Shown: positions 1 to 5,287, numbered from the stretch's first letter. The stretch: DNA of 6,131 nucleotides from Clostridia bacterium (GCA_017632155.1 JAGBRZ010000196.1:1-6131); one strand, 5' to 3'. The notes: generated from the sequence alone by a model not told the origin. Numbers and translations: made by a program.

Positions 1-2
1 AA

Positions 3-1820
3 AAGACACTACCATCGGAAGTCGTTTCAAGCGAAGCTTATGTAAAAGACTTCTTCGATATGGTCGTACCTTCGACCATCAAATTCAATGTCGATCACTT
101 TGTATGTGGCGACAGCTTCCGTTGCGTTTGGGCTATCAAGGAATATCCGCCTAATACCACGGATCAGGCAATCCTTTCTCGTTTCGGAGATAAGGAAGCC
201 GTAACCCTTCATATGTACACCCGATTCGTTGACGGTCTTGAACAGCGAAAGATTTTGCAAAACGCAAGCCGCAAGAATAAAATGCTCGCCAACTCCAACG
301 ATCTGGAAGACTCGGTCATCGGTGAAGGCAATCTTTGTGATGTCGTTGAGCTGATGAACGACCTGCGCCGTAACCGTGAGCCTCTTCTGCATTGCGCTGT
401 TTTTATTGAACTATCCGCAAACAGCCTTGACAAGCTCAAGGAACTGCAAGCAGATATCTCTATGGAGATGACACGAGAGAAGCTCTCGGTGGACAGACTT
501 ACTCTCCGTCAGAAGGAAGGATTTATTGCATGTATGCCTTGTGGATCTAATATCTTCGGCACACAGTTTGAACGAGTCCTTCCTGCATCTGCAGTGGCGA
601 ATTGCTATCCGTTTAACTATTCGGGTAAGACGGATCCCCACGGATTCTATCTCGGCAGAGATAAGTACGGCACGAACATCATCGTGGACTTTGACCGCAG
701 AAGTGATGACAAAACCAACTCCAATATCCTCATCCTCGGCAACTCCGGTCAGGGTAAGTCTTACTTGCTCAAGTTAATTCTTACCAACACGAGAATGTCG
801 GGAAAGTCCGTCCTGTGCCTTGATGCAGAACAGGAGTATAAGGATCTGACCAACAACCTCGGAGGTTGCTACGTTGACCTCATGAGTGGTCAGTATATCA
901 TCAATCCTCTCGAACCCAAGGAGTGGTCGGACAACGCCGATGAGGTAGATGATGATGCCCCCGAAGCATTCCGCAAGGCGACTCGTCTCTCACAGCACAT
1001 CTCCTATCTCAAGGACTTCTTCCGAGTCTACAAGGATTTCAATGACGCTCAGATCGATGCACTTGAAATCCTTCTGACAAGGCTCTACGGCAAGTTCGGC
1101 ATCCATGATAACACCGACTATGACAAGCTCAAAGCCGAGGACTATCCCATCATGGCTGACCTGTACTCCATCGTAGAGGATGAGTATATGAAATACGAGA
1201 AAGGCACGAAGTCTCTCTTCACTGAAGACCTCCTTCGTGAACTCTGCCTTGGACTCAACTCCATGTGCGTTGGTGCTGAAAGTAAGTTCTTCAACGGACA
1301 CACCAACATCAGCGATGACAAATTCATCTGCTTTGGTGTAAAGGGTCTCATGGATGCAAACAAGAAGCTCAAGGATGCGATGCTGTTCAACATCCTCTCG
1401 TATATGAACCACAAGCTCTTAACGAAAGGACACACCGCAGCCTCCATCGATGAGCTGTATCTCTTCCTCACCAACCTCACGGCAATCGAATATATCCGAA
1501 ACGCCTCCAAGCGAGTGCGTAAGAAGGAATCCTCGATCATTCTGGCGAGTCAGAATATCGAGGATTTTCTTTTGCCCGAGATCAAGGAATTCACAAAGCC
1601 TCTGTTCTCGATTCCTACACATCAGTTCCTTTTCAACGGCGGTAACATCAATGCAAGAGATTATATCGATGCACTCCAGCTTGAAGAAAGTGAGTTCGAC
1701 CTCATCAAGTATCCCGAAAGAGGTACTTGTCTCTTCAAGTGCGGTAACGAAAGATATCTCCTGCAGGTAAAAGCCCCCGATTATAAGGCGAAGCTGTTCG
1801 GCGAAGCTGGTGGCAGATAA
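3..1820 (+). CDS. VirB4-like conjugal transfer ATPase (5' truncated by window edge)
   Basis: This is the ATPase of a type IV secretion (conjugation) channel, a cytoplasmic motor at the inner face of the membrane that powers assembly and substrate transfer. The frame is open from base 3 without a stop, so the ATG at 60 is internal and the true start lies upstream; comparison with the usual VirB4 size (about 800 residues) suggests about 200 N-terminal residues are missing. Numbering from the Met at 60, the Walker A motif GNSGQGKS is at residues 227-234 (bases 738-761), followed by the typical CLDAEQEY strand. The Walker B motif ASIDELYLFL has D464 and E465, and a LASQN motif has Q498. The stretches RVLPASAVANCYPFNYSGKTD and SKFFNGHTNI are hallmarks of the Clostridia ICE branch, which I believe is the CD1110 family of C. 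difficile CTn elements (from memory, not searched). The ATPase motifs are intact. The 193-nt gap after the TAA separates it from the next gene. Confidence 0.93.
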   Translation, partial: KTLPSEVVSSEAYVKDFFDMVVPSTIKFNVDHFVCGDSFRCVWAIKEYPPNTTDQAILSRFGDKEAVTLHMYTRFVDGLEQRKILQNASRKNKMLANSNDLEDSVIGEGNLCDVVELMNDLRRNREPLLHCAVFIELSANSLDKLKELQADISMEMTREKLSVDRLTLRQKEGFIACMPCGSNIFGTQFERVLPASAVANCYPFNYSGKTDPHGFYLGRDKYGTNIIVDFDRRSDDKTNSNILILGNSGQGKSYLLKLILTNTRMSGKSVLCLDAEQEYKDLTNNLGGCYVDLMSGQYIINPLEPKEWSDNADEVDDDAPEAFRKATRLSQHISYLKDFFRVYKDFNDAQIDALEILLTRLYGKFGIHDNTDYDKLKAEDYPIMADLYSIVEDEYMKYEKGTKSLFTEDLLRELCLGLNSMCVGAESKFFNGHTNISDDKFICFGVKGLMDANKKLKDAMLFNILSYMNHKLLTKGHTAASIDELYLFLTNLTAIEYIRNASKRVRKKESSIILASQNIEDFLLPEIKEFTKPLFSIPTHQFLFNGGNINARDYIDALQLEESEFDLIKYPERGTCLFKCGNERYLLQVKAPDYKAKLFGEAGGR

Positions 1821-1827
1821 CCCAAGA

Positions 1828-1837
1828 CCAGTCAAGG
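1828..1837 (+). repeat. 10-bp direct repeat, copy 1
   Basis: CCAGTCAAGG occurs here and again, identically, at 1948-1957, exactly 120 bp downstream. Both copies lie in the same noncoding gap and bracket the two hairpins. They could be regulator binding sites or the footprint of an old insertion or duplication. Ten bases is short enough that chance cannot be excluded. Confidence 0.5.
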
Positions 1838-1938
1838 CTTTGGAAGGCTTGTGTGGCGAGTGGCATGTACACCCACCACACATACCTTCACCTCTAACAA
1901 CCAAGGCGTGTCGGGGCTTTTTGAGCCTCGTAGGCAAT

Positions 1939-1944
1939 TATAAT
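1939..1944 (+). promoter_or_regulatory. Possible -10 box (TATAAT) ahead of the DUF4313-like gene
   Basis: A perfect TATAAT lies 69 nt before the ATG at 2014. The nearest -35-like hexamer, TTGAGC at 1921-1926, is only 12 nt away, which is too close for a normal sigma-A promoter, and no good hexamer lies at 16-18 nt. There is no TG extension before the box. If it is real, it would drive the accessory cluster separately from the VirB4-like gene. The match may be chance in an AT-rich stretch. Confidence 0.25.
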
Positions 1945-1947
1945 AAG

Positions 1948-1957
1948 CCAGTCAAGG
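1948..1957 (+). repeat. 10-bp direct repeat, copy 2
   Basis: This is the second identical copy of CCAGTCAAGG (first copy at 1828-1837). It begins three bases after the TATAAT box at 1939-1944, so if that box is a real -10 element this copy would sit at or just past the transcription start, where a repressor site would be effective. That role is inference only. Confidence 0.5.
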
Positions 1958-2013
1958 GTTAGAAATAATTACGCAGTAATCAAAGAAAAATGCTTTCGAA
2001 GAAAGGAAACACG

Positions 2014-2469
2014 ATGCAATATCAGATCAAAGATTTTTATGGTCGCGAGTTGACCGTACAGCCACGCTTGGAGTTATATTCCGTAACCGACTTCATGGGT
2101 AAGGAGATGCCCGGCTTGGCAATCGTACTTGAAGATGTGACCAACGTAGCCGAACCCGAAGAATACTGCATGCTGACGGTTTCATTCGGTGAATTCATCG
2201 GCATGAAAAACTGTGCCTATATCGATTCGAACAACTGTGACTTCACAGCTCAACTGCTCGAACAAGGCATGGCAAAGCCCACAGGCTTCACCAAGCACAG
2301 TGGCTTTTGCGAATACCCATTGTGGGAGTTCGATGAACAGTCCCTCAAGGATATGGGAGCTGAAAACTACGAGAAATACAACACCGCATACGAGCAGTAT
2401 ATGTCCGAGTTCGCTTCGGAGGATCCCGAAGATATCGACGAGGACGATTCGTTTGATATGACGATGTAA
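2014..2469 (+). CDS. DUF4313-like acidic protein of a conjugative element
   Basis: This 151-aa soluble protein has no signal peptide or membrane segment. It resembles the DUF4313 family common in Clostridia ICEs: a short FYGRELTV-type beta start (residues 8-15), a central NCAYIDSNNC segment (66-75) and a conserved PTGFTKHSGFCEYPLWEFD block (89-107). I make this match from memory of the family pattern, and its function is unknown. The C-terminal tail (residues 131-148) is strongly acidic. I chose the ATG at 2014 because AGAAAGGA lies six bases before it. An in-frame ATG at 1990 would add eight residues (MLSKKGNT) but has no ribosome site, and its codons overlap this Shine-Dalgarno. The next gene starts about 20 nt after the stop, so co-transcription is likely. 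Confidence 0.8.
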   Translation: MQYQIKDFYGRELTVQPRLELYSVTDFMGKEMPGLAIVLEDVTNVAEPEEYCMLTVSFGEFIGMKNCAYIDSNNCDFTAQLLEQGMAKPTGFTKHSGFCEYPLWEFDEQSLKDMGAENYEKYNTAYEQYMSEFASEDPEDIDEDDSFDMTM

Positions 2470-2481
2470 CAACGAAACATG

Positions 2482-2493
2482 AAGGAAGGTGAT
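2482..2493 (+). promoter_or_regulatory. Unusual ribosome binding site overlapping the start of the membrane protein
   Basis: The stretch AAGGAAGGTGAT is one inserted A away from the exact complement of the 16S rRNA tail. The in-frame GTG at 2489 lies inside it, only two bases after AAGGA, which is too close for initiation. The ATT at 2492 is five bases after AAGGA and is the better-placed codon. No ATG exists in this frame; the frame is closed by a TGA at 2480-2482. Confidence 0.55.
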
Positions 2494-2998
2494 TGCCGCA
2501 TTCTGGGCAGCCGTAGGCAAGGTGGCACTTAAAGTGCTTCAATTCCTTGTCGGTGATAAGAAAGGCAGAAAGTTTTTGGGCTATGTCATTGGCATAGCCC
2601 TGTTTATTGTCCTTATACCAGTGATTGCGCTATATGGTCTTTTCGGTTGGATGTCAGGTGGCGAGGTTACCGAGATCGTCGGTTACGACGCGGTCTATCA
2701 AAATCTGCCAACAGAGATCCGAGAACAGATTGATGAAAACGAAGTTCAGCTTCAGACCATAGAAACCGTATTCAGAGAAAACGGATTGATGAGTGCCGAT
2801 ATTTCAAAAGCAAAACTTATCTACCTGTCCTCCCTCACGGACAGATATAGTGAGGAAAATTTCTATCAAAGGTTAGCAGACTGCTTCCTTACCGTAAGCG
2901 ATGAATCCGACCTGCTAACTAATATTTCTTCTGCTTTCGGCGTCGAATTCTCCGATGCCGACAGAACTCAATTCAACCAATATTTTGGAGGTGAGTAA
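2489..2998 (+). CDS. Single-pass membrane protein of the conjugation cluster, unknown function
   Basis: This protein has 169 aa if GTG (2489) is used, or 168 aa from ATT (2492). A short amphipathic, basic N-terminus (residues 1-28, with GDKKGRKF just before the membrane) leads into one strong hydrophobic segment at about 29-54 (GYVIGIALFIVLIPVIALYG and onward). An acidic, mostly helical domain follows (about 58-169). Positive charges before the segment predict N-in, C-out topology, so the 110-residue domain would face outside. That architecture fits an accessory component of a Gram-positive mating channel, but I do not recognise a named domain. No catalytic motif of the cell-wall hydrolases (NlpC/P60 or lysozyme type) often found near virB4 is present. 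The start is uncertain (see the ribosome-site entry); a GTG at 2522 is a third option but has no ribosome site. The stop lies within the next gene's ribosome site region, so coupling is likely. Confidence 0.75.
   Translation: MIAAFWAAVGKVALKVLQFLVGDKKGRKFLGYVIGIALFIVLIPVIALYGLFGWMSGGEVTEIVGYDAVYQNLPTEIREQIDENEVQLQTIETVFRENGLMSADISKAKLIYLSSLTDRYSEENFYQRLADCFLTVSDESDLLTNISSAFGVEFSDADRTQFNQYFGGE
2578..2600 (+). repeat. Perfect 8-bp inverted repeat inside the membrane-protein gene
   Basis: GGGCTATG (2578-2585) pairs perfectly with CATAGCCC (2593-2600). The seven-base loop can be shortened to five by a T-G wobble. A moderately T-rich stretch (TGTTTATTG) follows. The hairpin falls on the first codons of the transmembrane segment, so it may be a pause or polarity site, or just codon coincidence. 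Confidence 0.5.
2987..2994 (+). promoter_or_regulatory. Strong Shine-Dalgarno that points to an ATA start at 3001
   Basis: GGAGGTGA is an exact eight-base complement of the 16S rRNA tail. It ends six bases before an in-frame ATA at 3001-3003, which is ideal spacing. It lies within the last codons of the preceding gene (stop 2996-2998), so translation of the two genes is probably coupled. The conventional start, GTG at 3064, is about 70 nt away from this site and has no Shine-Dalgarno of its own. Confidence 0.65.
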
Positions 2999-3000
2999 CC

Positions 3001-4380
3001 ATAACACACAAAGTAAGATTTGAACGGAAAGCGAGTGAGCTTGATGTTCAAGAATTTAAGATCGTGGCACTCGAAACCCTTGACAGTACCCAGTGGGAAT
3101 ACTTCTCTAAGCATCTGCTCGATGACTATGATTTCATTGAGAGATACGAGGGTTCTCTCCACGTTGAAAGAGATGGCATCACCCATGCACTACTCGTCCT
3201 CAATGCTAAAACCGGTGAAGGTATCCTTGTAAACAGCGAGGGTTCTGCTTATGCGCGGTACTCTGCATATTTGCCTTTTGCCAAGCCTCATCTTGATTAC
3301 GAGATCGCACGAATCGCAGACTACTGCGTAACCGAAGGAACAGGAAATACCTCCGATGGTGTGTGGGCAGTTTCGTTTGATGAGATCTACCACCACTATG
3401 ATATCGACATTACAAAGAACAGTGAGCTTGCAGATCTCCTCACCGAAGAACTTGAAAGCCGCGAGGAAATCGATGCAGTGGTTGTTACCGAAGACGGCTT
3501 GGAACTCACATGCGGTCTCACATTTTGTCCTCAAGTGGAAGAACCGGAATTCTCTTTGAGATCATTGCTTGGCTTCGGTCTCAAGGATGTAACATTCATT
3601 GAAAAAGGAAGCGACCGAGCCATCTCATTGTCAAGTGAAATCAGCGAACGAATGATCACGCCTGCAGGTAAAAAAGAATGGGCTGACGTTCTCTCCGCAA
3701 AGGTGGAACGCATCTATGTTGAGAACGGTAAGGGATATATTGAACTGTCGGGATGTGATATGGACAGACTCGGTGACTTCGCCTACGTCTACGATGGCTA
3801 CGGCGATGAGATAAGTCAGCGTGAATGGTTTCAGGATCCCGATGCTCCGATGACTCCCTCGGCAGATGATTATGAAAAAATCGATGCCGAGGAATTCGAG
3901 CTTCGATATGCAAAGCACGTTCTCTGGCTTAACGATATCCCCGGCGGTGAACAGGCAGATTTTAGTGGATGCTATATGCACGGACTCAATCTTGCCAACA
4001 GAAAATTACTGAGTGCAAATTTCCATGATGCGATGCTCGAAAATTGCAACCTCCGTGGCACGGAACTTTGCTTCGCAGATTTCTCTGAAGCTCGACTGGA
4101 AGGTTGTGAGATGCAGTATATCTCGGGTGACGAGATCAATATGAGGAATACATTTCTCAACAACTGCGATTTGAGTTTCACAACCTTGTATCACGGTAAT
4201 TTTGCAAATGCTCTATTCTACCGATGTGAACTGTTCAACGGAAACTATCACAACTCGTGCTTTGAGAATACGAGATTCGAACACACAGACAACTCTGAAT
4301 TCAGAGTAAGCATTGATGACAAATTCACAGATGAAGAATGGATGGAATCCAACTTCGGAAATAAACAGGAGATGCTATGA
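3001..4380 (+). CDS. Pentapeptide-repeat protein with N-terminal mobile-element domains (DUF6329-like)
   Basis: This is a 459-aa acidic, soluble protein read from ATA at 3001 (438 aa from GTG at 3064). The extra residues THKVRFERKASELDVQEFKI run without interruption into VALETLDSTQWEYFSKHLL, and the strong ribosome site supports the longer form. Residues 1 to about 90 (with LLDDYDFIERYEG and YARYSAYLPFAKP) resemble the DUF6329-type proteins of gut Clostridia elements; this is from memory and tentative. A middle section (about 100-300) includes FSLRSLLGFGLKDV and WADVLSAKVERIYV. Residues 319-428 form 22 consecutive pentapeptides starting ADFSG CYMHG LNLAN. The third position is L, F, M or Y in 21 of 22, with ISGDE the only break. 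Such repeats fold as a right-handed beta-helix, and known members (Qnr, MfpA) mimic DNA. Whether this one does is unknown. Its stop overlaps the next start by four bases (ATGA). Confidence 0.8.
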   Translation: MTHKVRFERKASELDVQEFKIVALETLDSTQWEYFSKHLLDDYDFIERYEGSLHVERDGITHALLVLNAKTGEGILVNSEGSAYARYSAYLPFAKPHLDYEIARIADYCVTEGTGNTSDGVWAVSFDEIYHHYDIDITKNSELADLLTEELESREEIDAVVVTEDGLELTCGLTFCPQVEEPEFSLRSLLGFGLKDVTFIEKGSDRAISLSSEISERMITPAGKKEWADVLSAKVERIYVENGKGYIELSGCDMDRLGDFAYVYDGYGDEISQREWFQDPDAPMTPSADDYEKIDAEEFELRYAKHVLWLNDIPGGEQADFSGCYMHGLNLANRKLLSANFHDAMLENCNLRGTELCFADFSEARLEGCEMQYISGDEINMRNTFLNNCDLSFTTLYHGNFANALFYRCELFNGNYHNSCFENTRFEHTDNSEFRVSIDDKFTDEEWMESNFGNKQEML

Positions 4381-4595
4381 AGAACACATCTGATAGTAAA
4401 CGTGCAACCGTTCAGATCGAATATGATGCCGAAAAGCTTGAAGCTCTCCGCTTCTATCTTGGTGAAAGAAACGCCACGTTAGAAAATGAGCTCATAGAAG
4501 CCATGGATGTCATATTCCGCAAGAATGTCCCTGCACAGGTTCGGGGGTATATCAACCGCAACGCTCCGATGCAGAAGCCTGTAGATTCGGAGTAA
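4377..4595 (+). CDS. DUF6103-like small protein
   Basis: This 72-aa protein starts in an ATGA overlap with the preceding stop, and AGGAG (4367-4371) lies five bases before the ATG, so it is translationally coupled to the pentapeptide-repeat gene. The layout is a basic N-terminus, a short beta strand (ATVQIEYDAEKLEALRFYL, residues 10-28), an acidic helix (NATLENELIEAMDVIFRKN) and the VPAQVRGYI motif before a polar tail. This matches my recollection of the DUF6103 family, found next to relaxase genes in Clostridia mobile elements. The strand-helix-helix pattern resembles a short ribbon-helix-helix DNA-binding fold, so a relaxosome or regulatory role is plausible but unproven. Confidence 0.8.
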   Translation: MKNTSDSKRATVQIEYDAEKLEALRFYLGERNATLENELIEAMDVIFRKNVPAQVRGYINRNAPMQKPVDSE

Positions 4596-4599
4596 CAAT

Positions 4600-4797
4600 A
4601 TGAAAGTCAGGACACGCAGAAGTAGATATGAAACACGGATGTCACCACAAGTCAACGGATATCGTTCGATAGGGCGATTTCCGATTTTGAAGCAGGATAA
4701 ACACGTGCGCAAACGCCCGGAATTTACAGCGTCCGGCAACGCCGGTCGCAAGATTCTACGAGGTTTTAGGGCAATTTCGAGAGGTTTCGCCAAATAA
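4600..4797 (+). CDS. Doubtful small, very basic protein
   Basis: This is a 65-aa ORF rich in arginine and lysine with only three acidic residues. In favour of translation: GGAG at 4589-4592 sits seven bases before the ATG, and the gap to the preceding stop is only four bases. Against: I recognise no family, codon choice is erratic (AGG, CGG, ATA, GGG, CTA), and the frame runs across inverted repeats at 4729-4749 and 4781-4801 that look like noncoding transfer-origin structure. If real, it could be a nucleic-acid-binding peptide. I think it is slightly more likely to be a chance frame through oriT. Confidence 0.35.
   Translation: MKVRTRRSRYETRMSPQVNGYRSIGRFPILKQDKHVRKRPEFTASGNAGRKILRGFRAISRGFAK
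4729..4749 (+). repeat. Imperfect palindrome in candidate oriT
   Basis: GCG-T-CCGGC (4729-4737) faces GCCGG-T-CGC (4741-4749) across an AAC loop. Eight base pairs form, with a single T-T mismatch between the inner five and the outer three. It is the most GC-rich and tightest hairpin in the region, and is a candidate relaxase or accessory-protein recognition hairpin. Confidence 0.55.
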
Positions 4798-4801
4798 CCT
4801 C
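4781..4801 (+). repeat. Inverted repeat GAGGTT/AACCTC in candidate oriT
   Basis: GAGGTT (4781-4786) pairs with AACCTC (4796-4801) across a nine-base loop that includes the stop codon of the doubtful 65-aa ORF. A second GAGGTT copy starting at 4770 could compete for the same right arm. Relaxases commonly recognise such a hairpin a few bases 5' of nic, so the nick could lie in the 30-40 nt that follow. Confidence 0.45.
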
Positions 4802-4820
4802 AAGTAGCAAATGTGTCTCA

Positions 4821-4865
4821 TTCCAAAAAACTGCGTGCCCAGACTTTTAGGGGAGTTTTTCGGAA
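4821..4865 (+). promoter_or_regulatory. Possible antiterminator hairpin overlapping the terminator
   Basis: The arm TTCCAAAAAACTGC (4821-4834) pairs with GGAGTTTTTCGGAA (4852-4865), giving 12 of 14 pairs with an A-C and a G-G mismatch across a 17-base loop. The right arm contains both the left arm and the first bases of the right arm of the terminator hairpin at 4850-4871, so only one structure can form at a time. This is the geometry of an attenuator, but it could equally be cruciform structure of oriT. The AT-rich middle makes it individually weak. Confidence 0.4.
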
Positions 4866-4879
4866 CTCCTTCATTTTTT
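4850..4879 (+). terminator. Terminator-like hairpin in the leader of the relaxosome genes
   Basis: GGAGTTT (4852-4858) pairs with GAACTCC (4863-4869) across a UUCG tetraloop. Two G-U wobbles extend the base to 4850/4871, and six T follow at 4874-4879. It meets the pattern of an intrinsic terminator, slightly weakened by a CA between stem and T-run. It lies only 20 nt before the ATG at 4899, leaving no room for a promoter downstream. It must therefore either be read through or act conditionally if the next genes are to be expressed. Confidence 0.6.
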
Positions 4880-4898
4880 CAGAAAGGATATTTTCAAA

Positions 4899-5285
4899 AT
4901 GTCAGAAAATTTGCAGTCGAGGGGCGTGAGATTACGCCCCGACCAATGGAAACTTTGTGAGCAGATGTGCAAAGAGTTTGGGTATAAAAACACAAACGAA
5001 TTCATCCGTGATGCTGTGGATTTCTTTGCTGAATGGAAGTCTCGTGACACCACAGAAAAGTTTTTGACACCTGCACTTGAATCTGTCATGAGAGCAACTG
5101 TCAGAGATAGTGAGGACAGAATCGCTCGGCTGATGTTCAAAAATGCTGTCGAACTTCATCTGCTTACCCGTTTGATTTACCACGATTTCAATTACAAACC
5201 CGAAGAAGTCCAAGCCATTCGTGCCGAAGCAATTCAGCTCGTGAAAGAAACAAACGGCTCGGTCAATCTCGATTATATTGATTAA
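4899..5285 (+). CDS. Ribbon-helix-helix relaxosome accessory protein (MobC-like role)
   Basis: This 128-aa protein starts at the ATG at 4899, with AAAGGA (4883-4888) ten bases upstream. The N-terminus has the ribbon-helix-helix pattern: a beta strand SRGVRLRPDQW (residues 7-17), helix A (about 15-27), a turn at GYKNTNEF (28-35) and helix B ending in VDFFAEW. A long helical C-terminal part (about 50-116) has MRATVRDSEDRIARLMFKNAVE, perhaps for oligomerisation or relaxase contact, and a short acidic tail. Proteins of this type bind oriT repeats, bend the DNA and help the relaxase open the nick region; some also repress their own operon. The role here is inferred from the fold and from its position two bases before the relaxase. 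It does not closely match the classical MobC sequence as I recall it, so I give no gene symbol. Confidence 0.8.
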   Translation: MSENLQSRGVRLRPDQWKLCEQMCKEFGYKNTNEFIRDAVDFFAEWKSRDTTEKFLTPALESVMRATVRDSEDRIARLMFKNAVELHLLTRLIYHDFNYKPEEVQAIRAEAIQLVKETNGSVNLDYID

Positions 5286-5287
5286 CA

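Larger units (their letters stand above)
1821..2013 (+). other. Intergenic region with hairpins and direct repeat; possible structured leader
   Basis: I see no convincing coding frame in this stretch between the VirB4-like gene and the DUF4313-like gene. It holds a hairpin with GTGTGG (1851-1856) pairing with CCACAC (1876-1881), an inner TGG/CCA pairing after a four-base bulge, and a nine-base loop. A long-range arm CTTTGG (1838-1843) can pair with CCAAGG (1901-1906) and would enclose that hairpin. A second hairpin has CGGGGCT (1912-1918) pairing with AGCCTCG (1924-1930) with one G-U wobble. No clear T-tract follows either hairpin, so neither is a convincing intrinsic terminator. The nested arrangement could be a structured untranslated RNA or a processing site. 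It matches no known RNA class that I can name. Confidence 0.35.
4655..4880 (+). other. Candidate origin of transfer (oriT) / relaxosome leader
   Basis: This region lies directly upstream of the ribbon-helix-helix and relaxase genes, the usual place for oriT, and is unusually rich in inverted repeats. It holds TATCG-TT-CGATA (4660-4671) with further CGAT tetramers at 4675 and 4682, a 9-bp imperfect palindrome (4729-4749), GAGGTT/AACCTC (4781-4801) and two overlapping hairpins (4821-4871). CTGCGTGCCC at 4831-4840, after an A-run, loosely recalls the GTGCGCCC nic core of some relaxase families, but I cannot place a nick site with confidence. If the 65-aa ORF is not a gene, 4596-4898 is a 303-base noncoding stretch holding only these structures. 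Confidence 0.4.

Noticed and set aside
990..1540. Reverse-strand ORFs of 132-140 codons opposite the VirB4-like gene
   Set aside because: They are mirror frames of a strongly conserved ATPase, with no ribosome sites or recognisable domains.
1912..1930. CGGGGCT/AGCCTCG hairpin as a terminator for the VirB4-like gene
   Set aside because: Its T-run is in the loop, not after the stem, so it does not fit an intrinsic terminator on this strand.
1419..1937. Reverse-strand 172-codon ORF spanning the end of the VirB4-like gene and the gap
   Set aside because: Most of it is the complement of conserved VirB4 codons; the protein shows low-complexity mixed composition and no motif.
1990..2013. Upstream ATG for the DUF4313-like gene
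   Set aside because: It has no ribosome site, and the good AGAAAGGA site lies within these codons and serves the ATG at 2014.
2479..2532. ATG at 2479 giving a 17-residue leader peptide
   Set aside because: It has no ribosome site upstream and overlaps the ribosome site of the membrane protein. It would matter only if an assembly indel had broken the true frame.
3064..3066. GTG as start of the pentapeptide-repeat gene
   Set aside because: It has no Shine-Dalgarno, while an exact 16S-complementary site sits upstream and the intervening codons read as sensible protein.
3631..3981. Reverse-strand ORFs opposite the pentapeptide-repeat gene
   Set aside because: They lie opposite a gene with a clear repeat structure and have no supporting start signals or family match.
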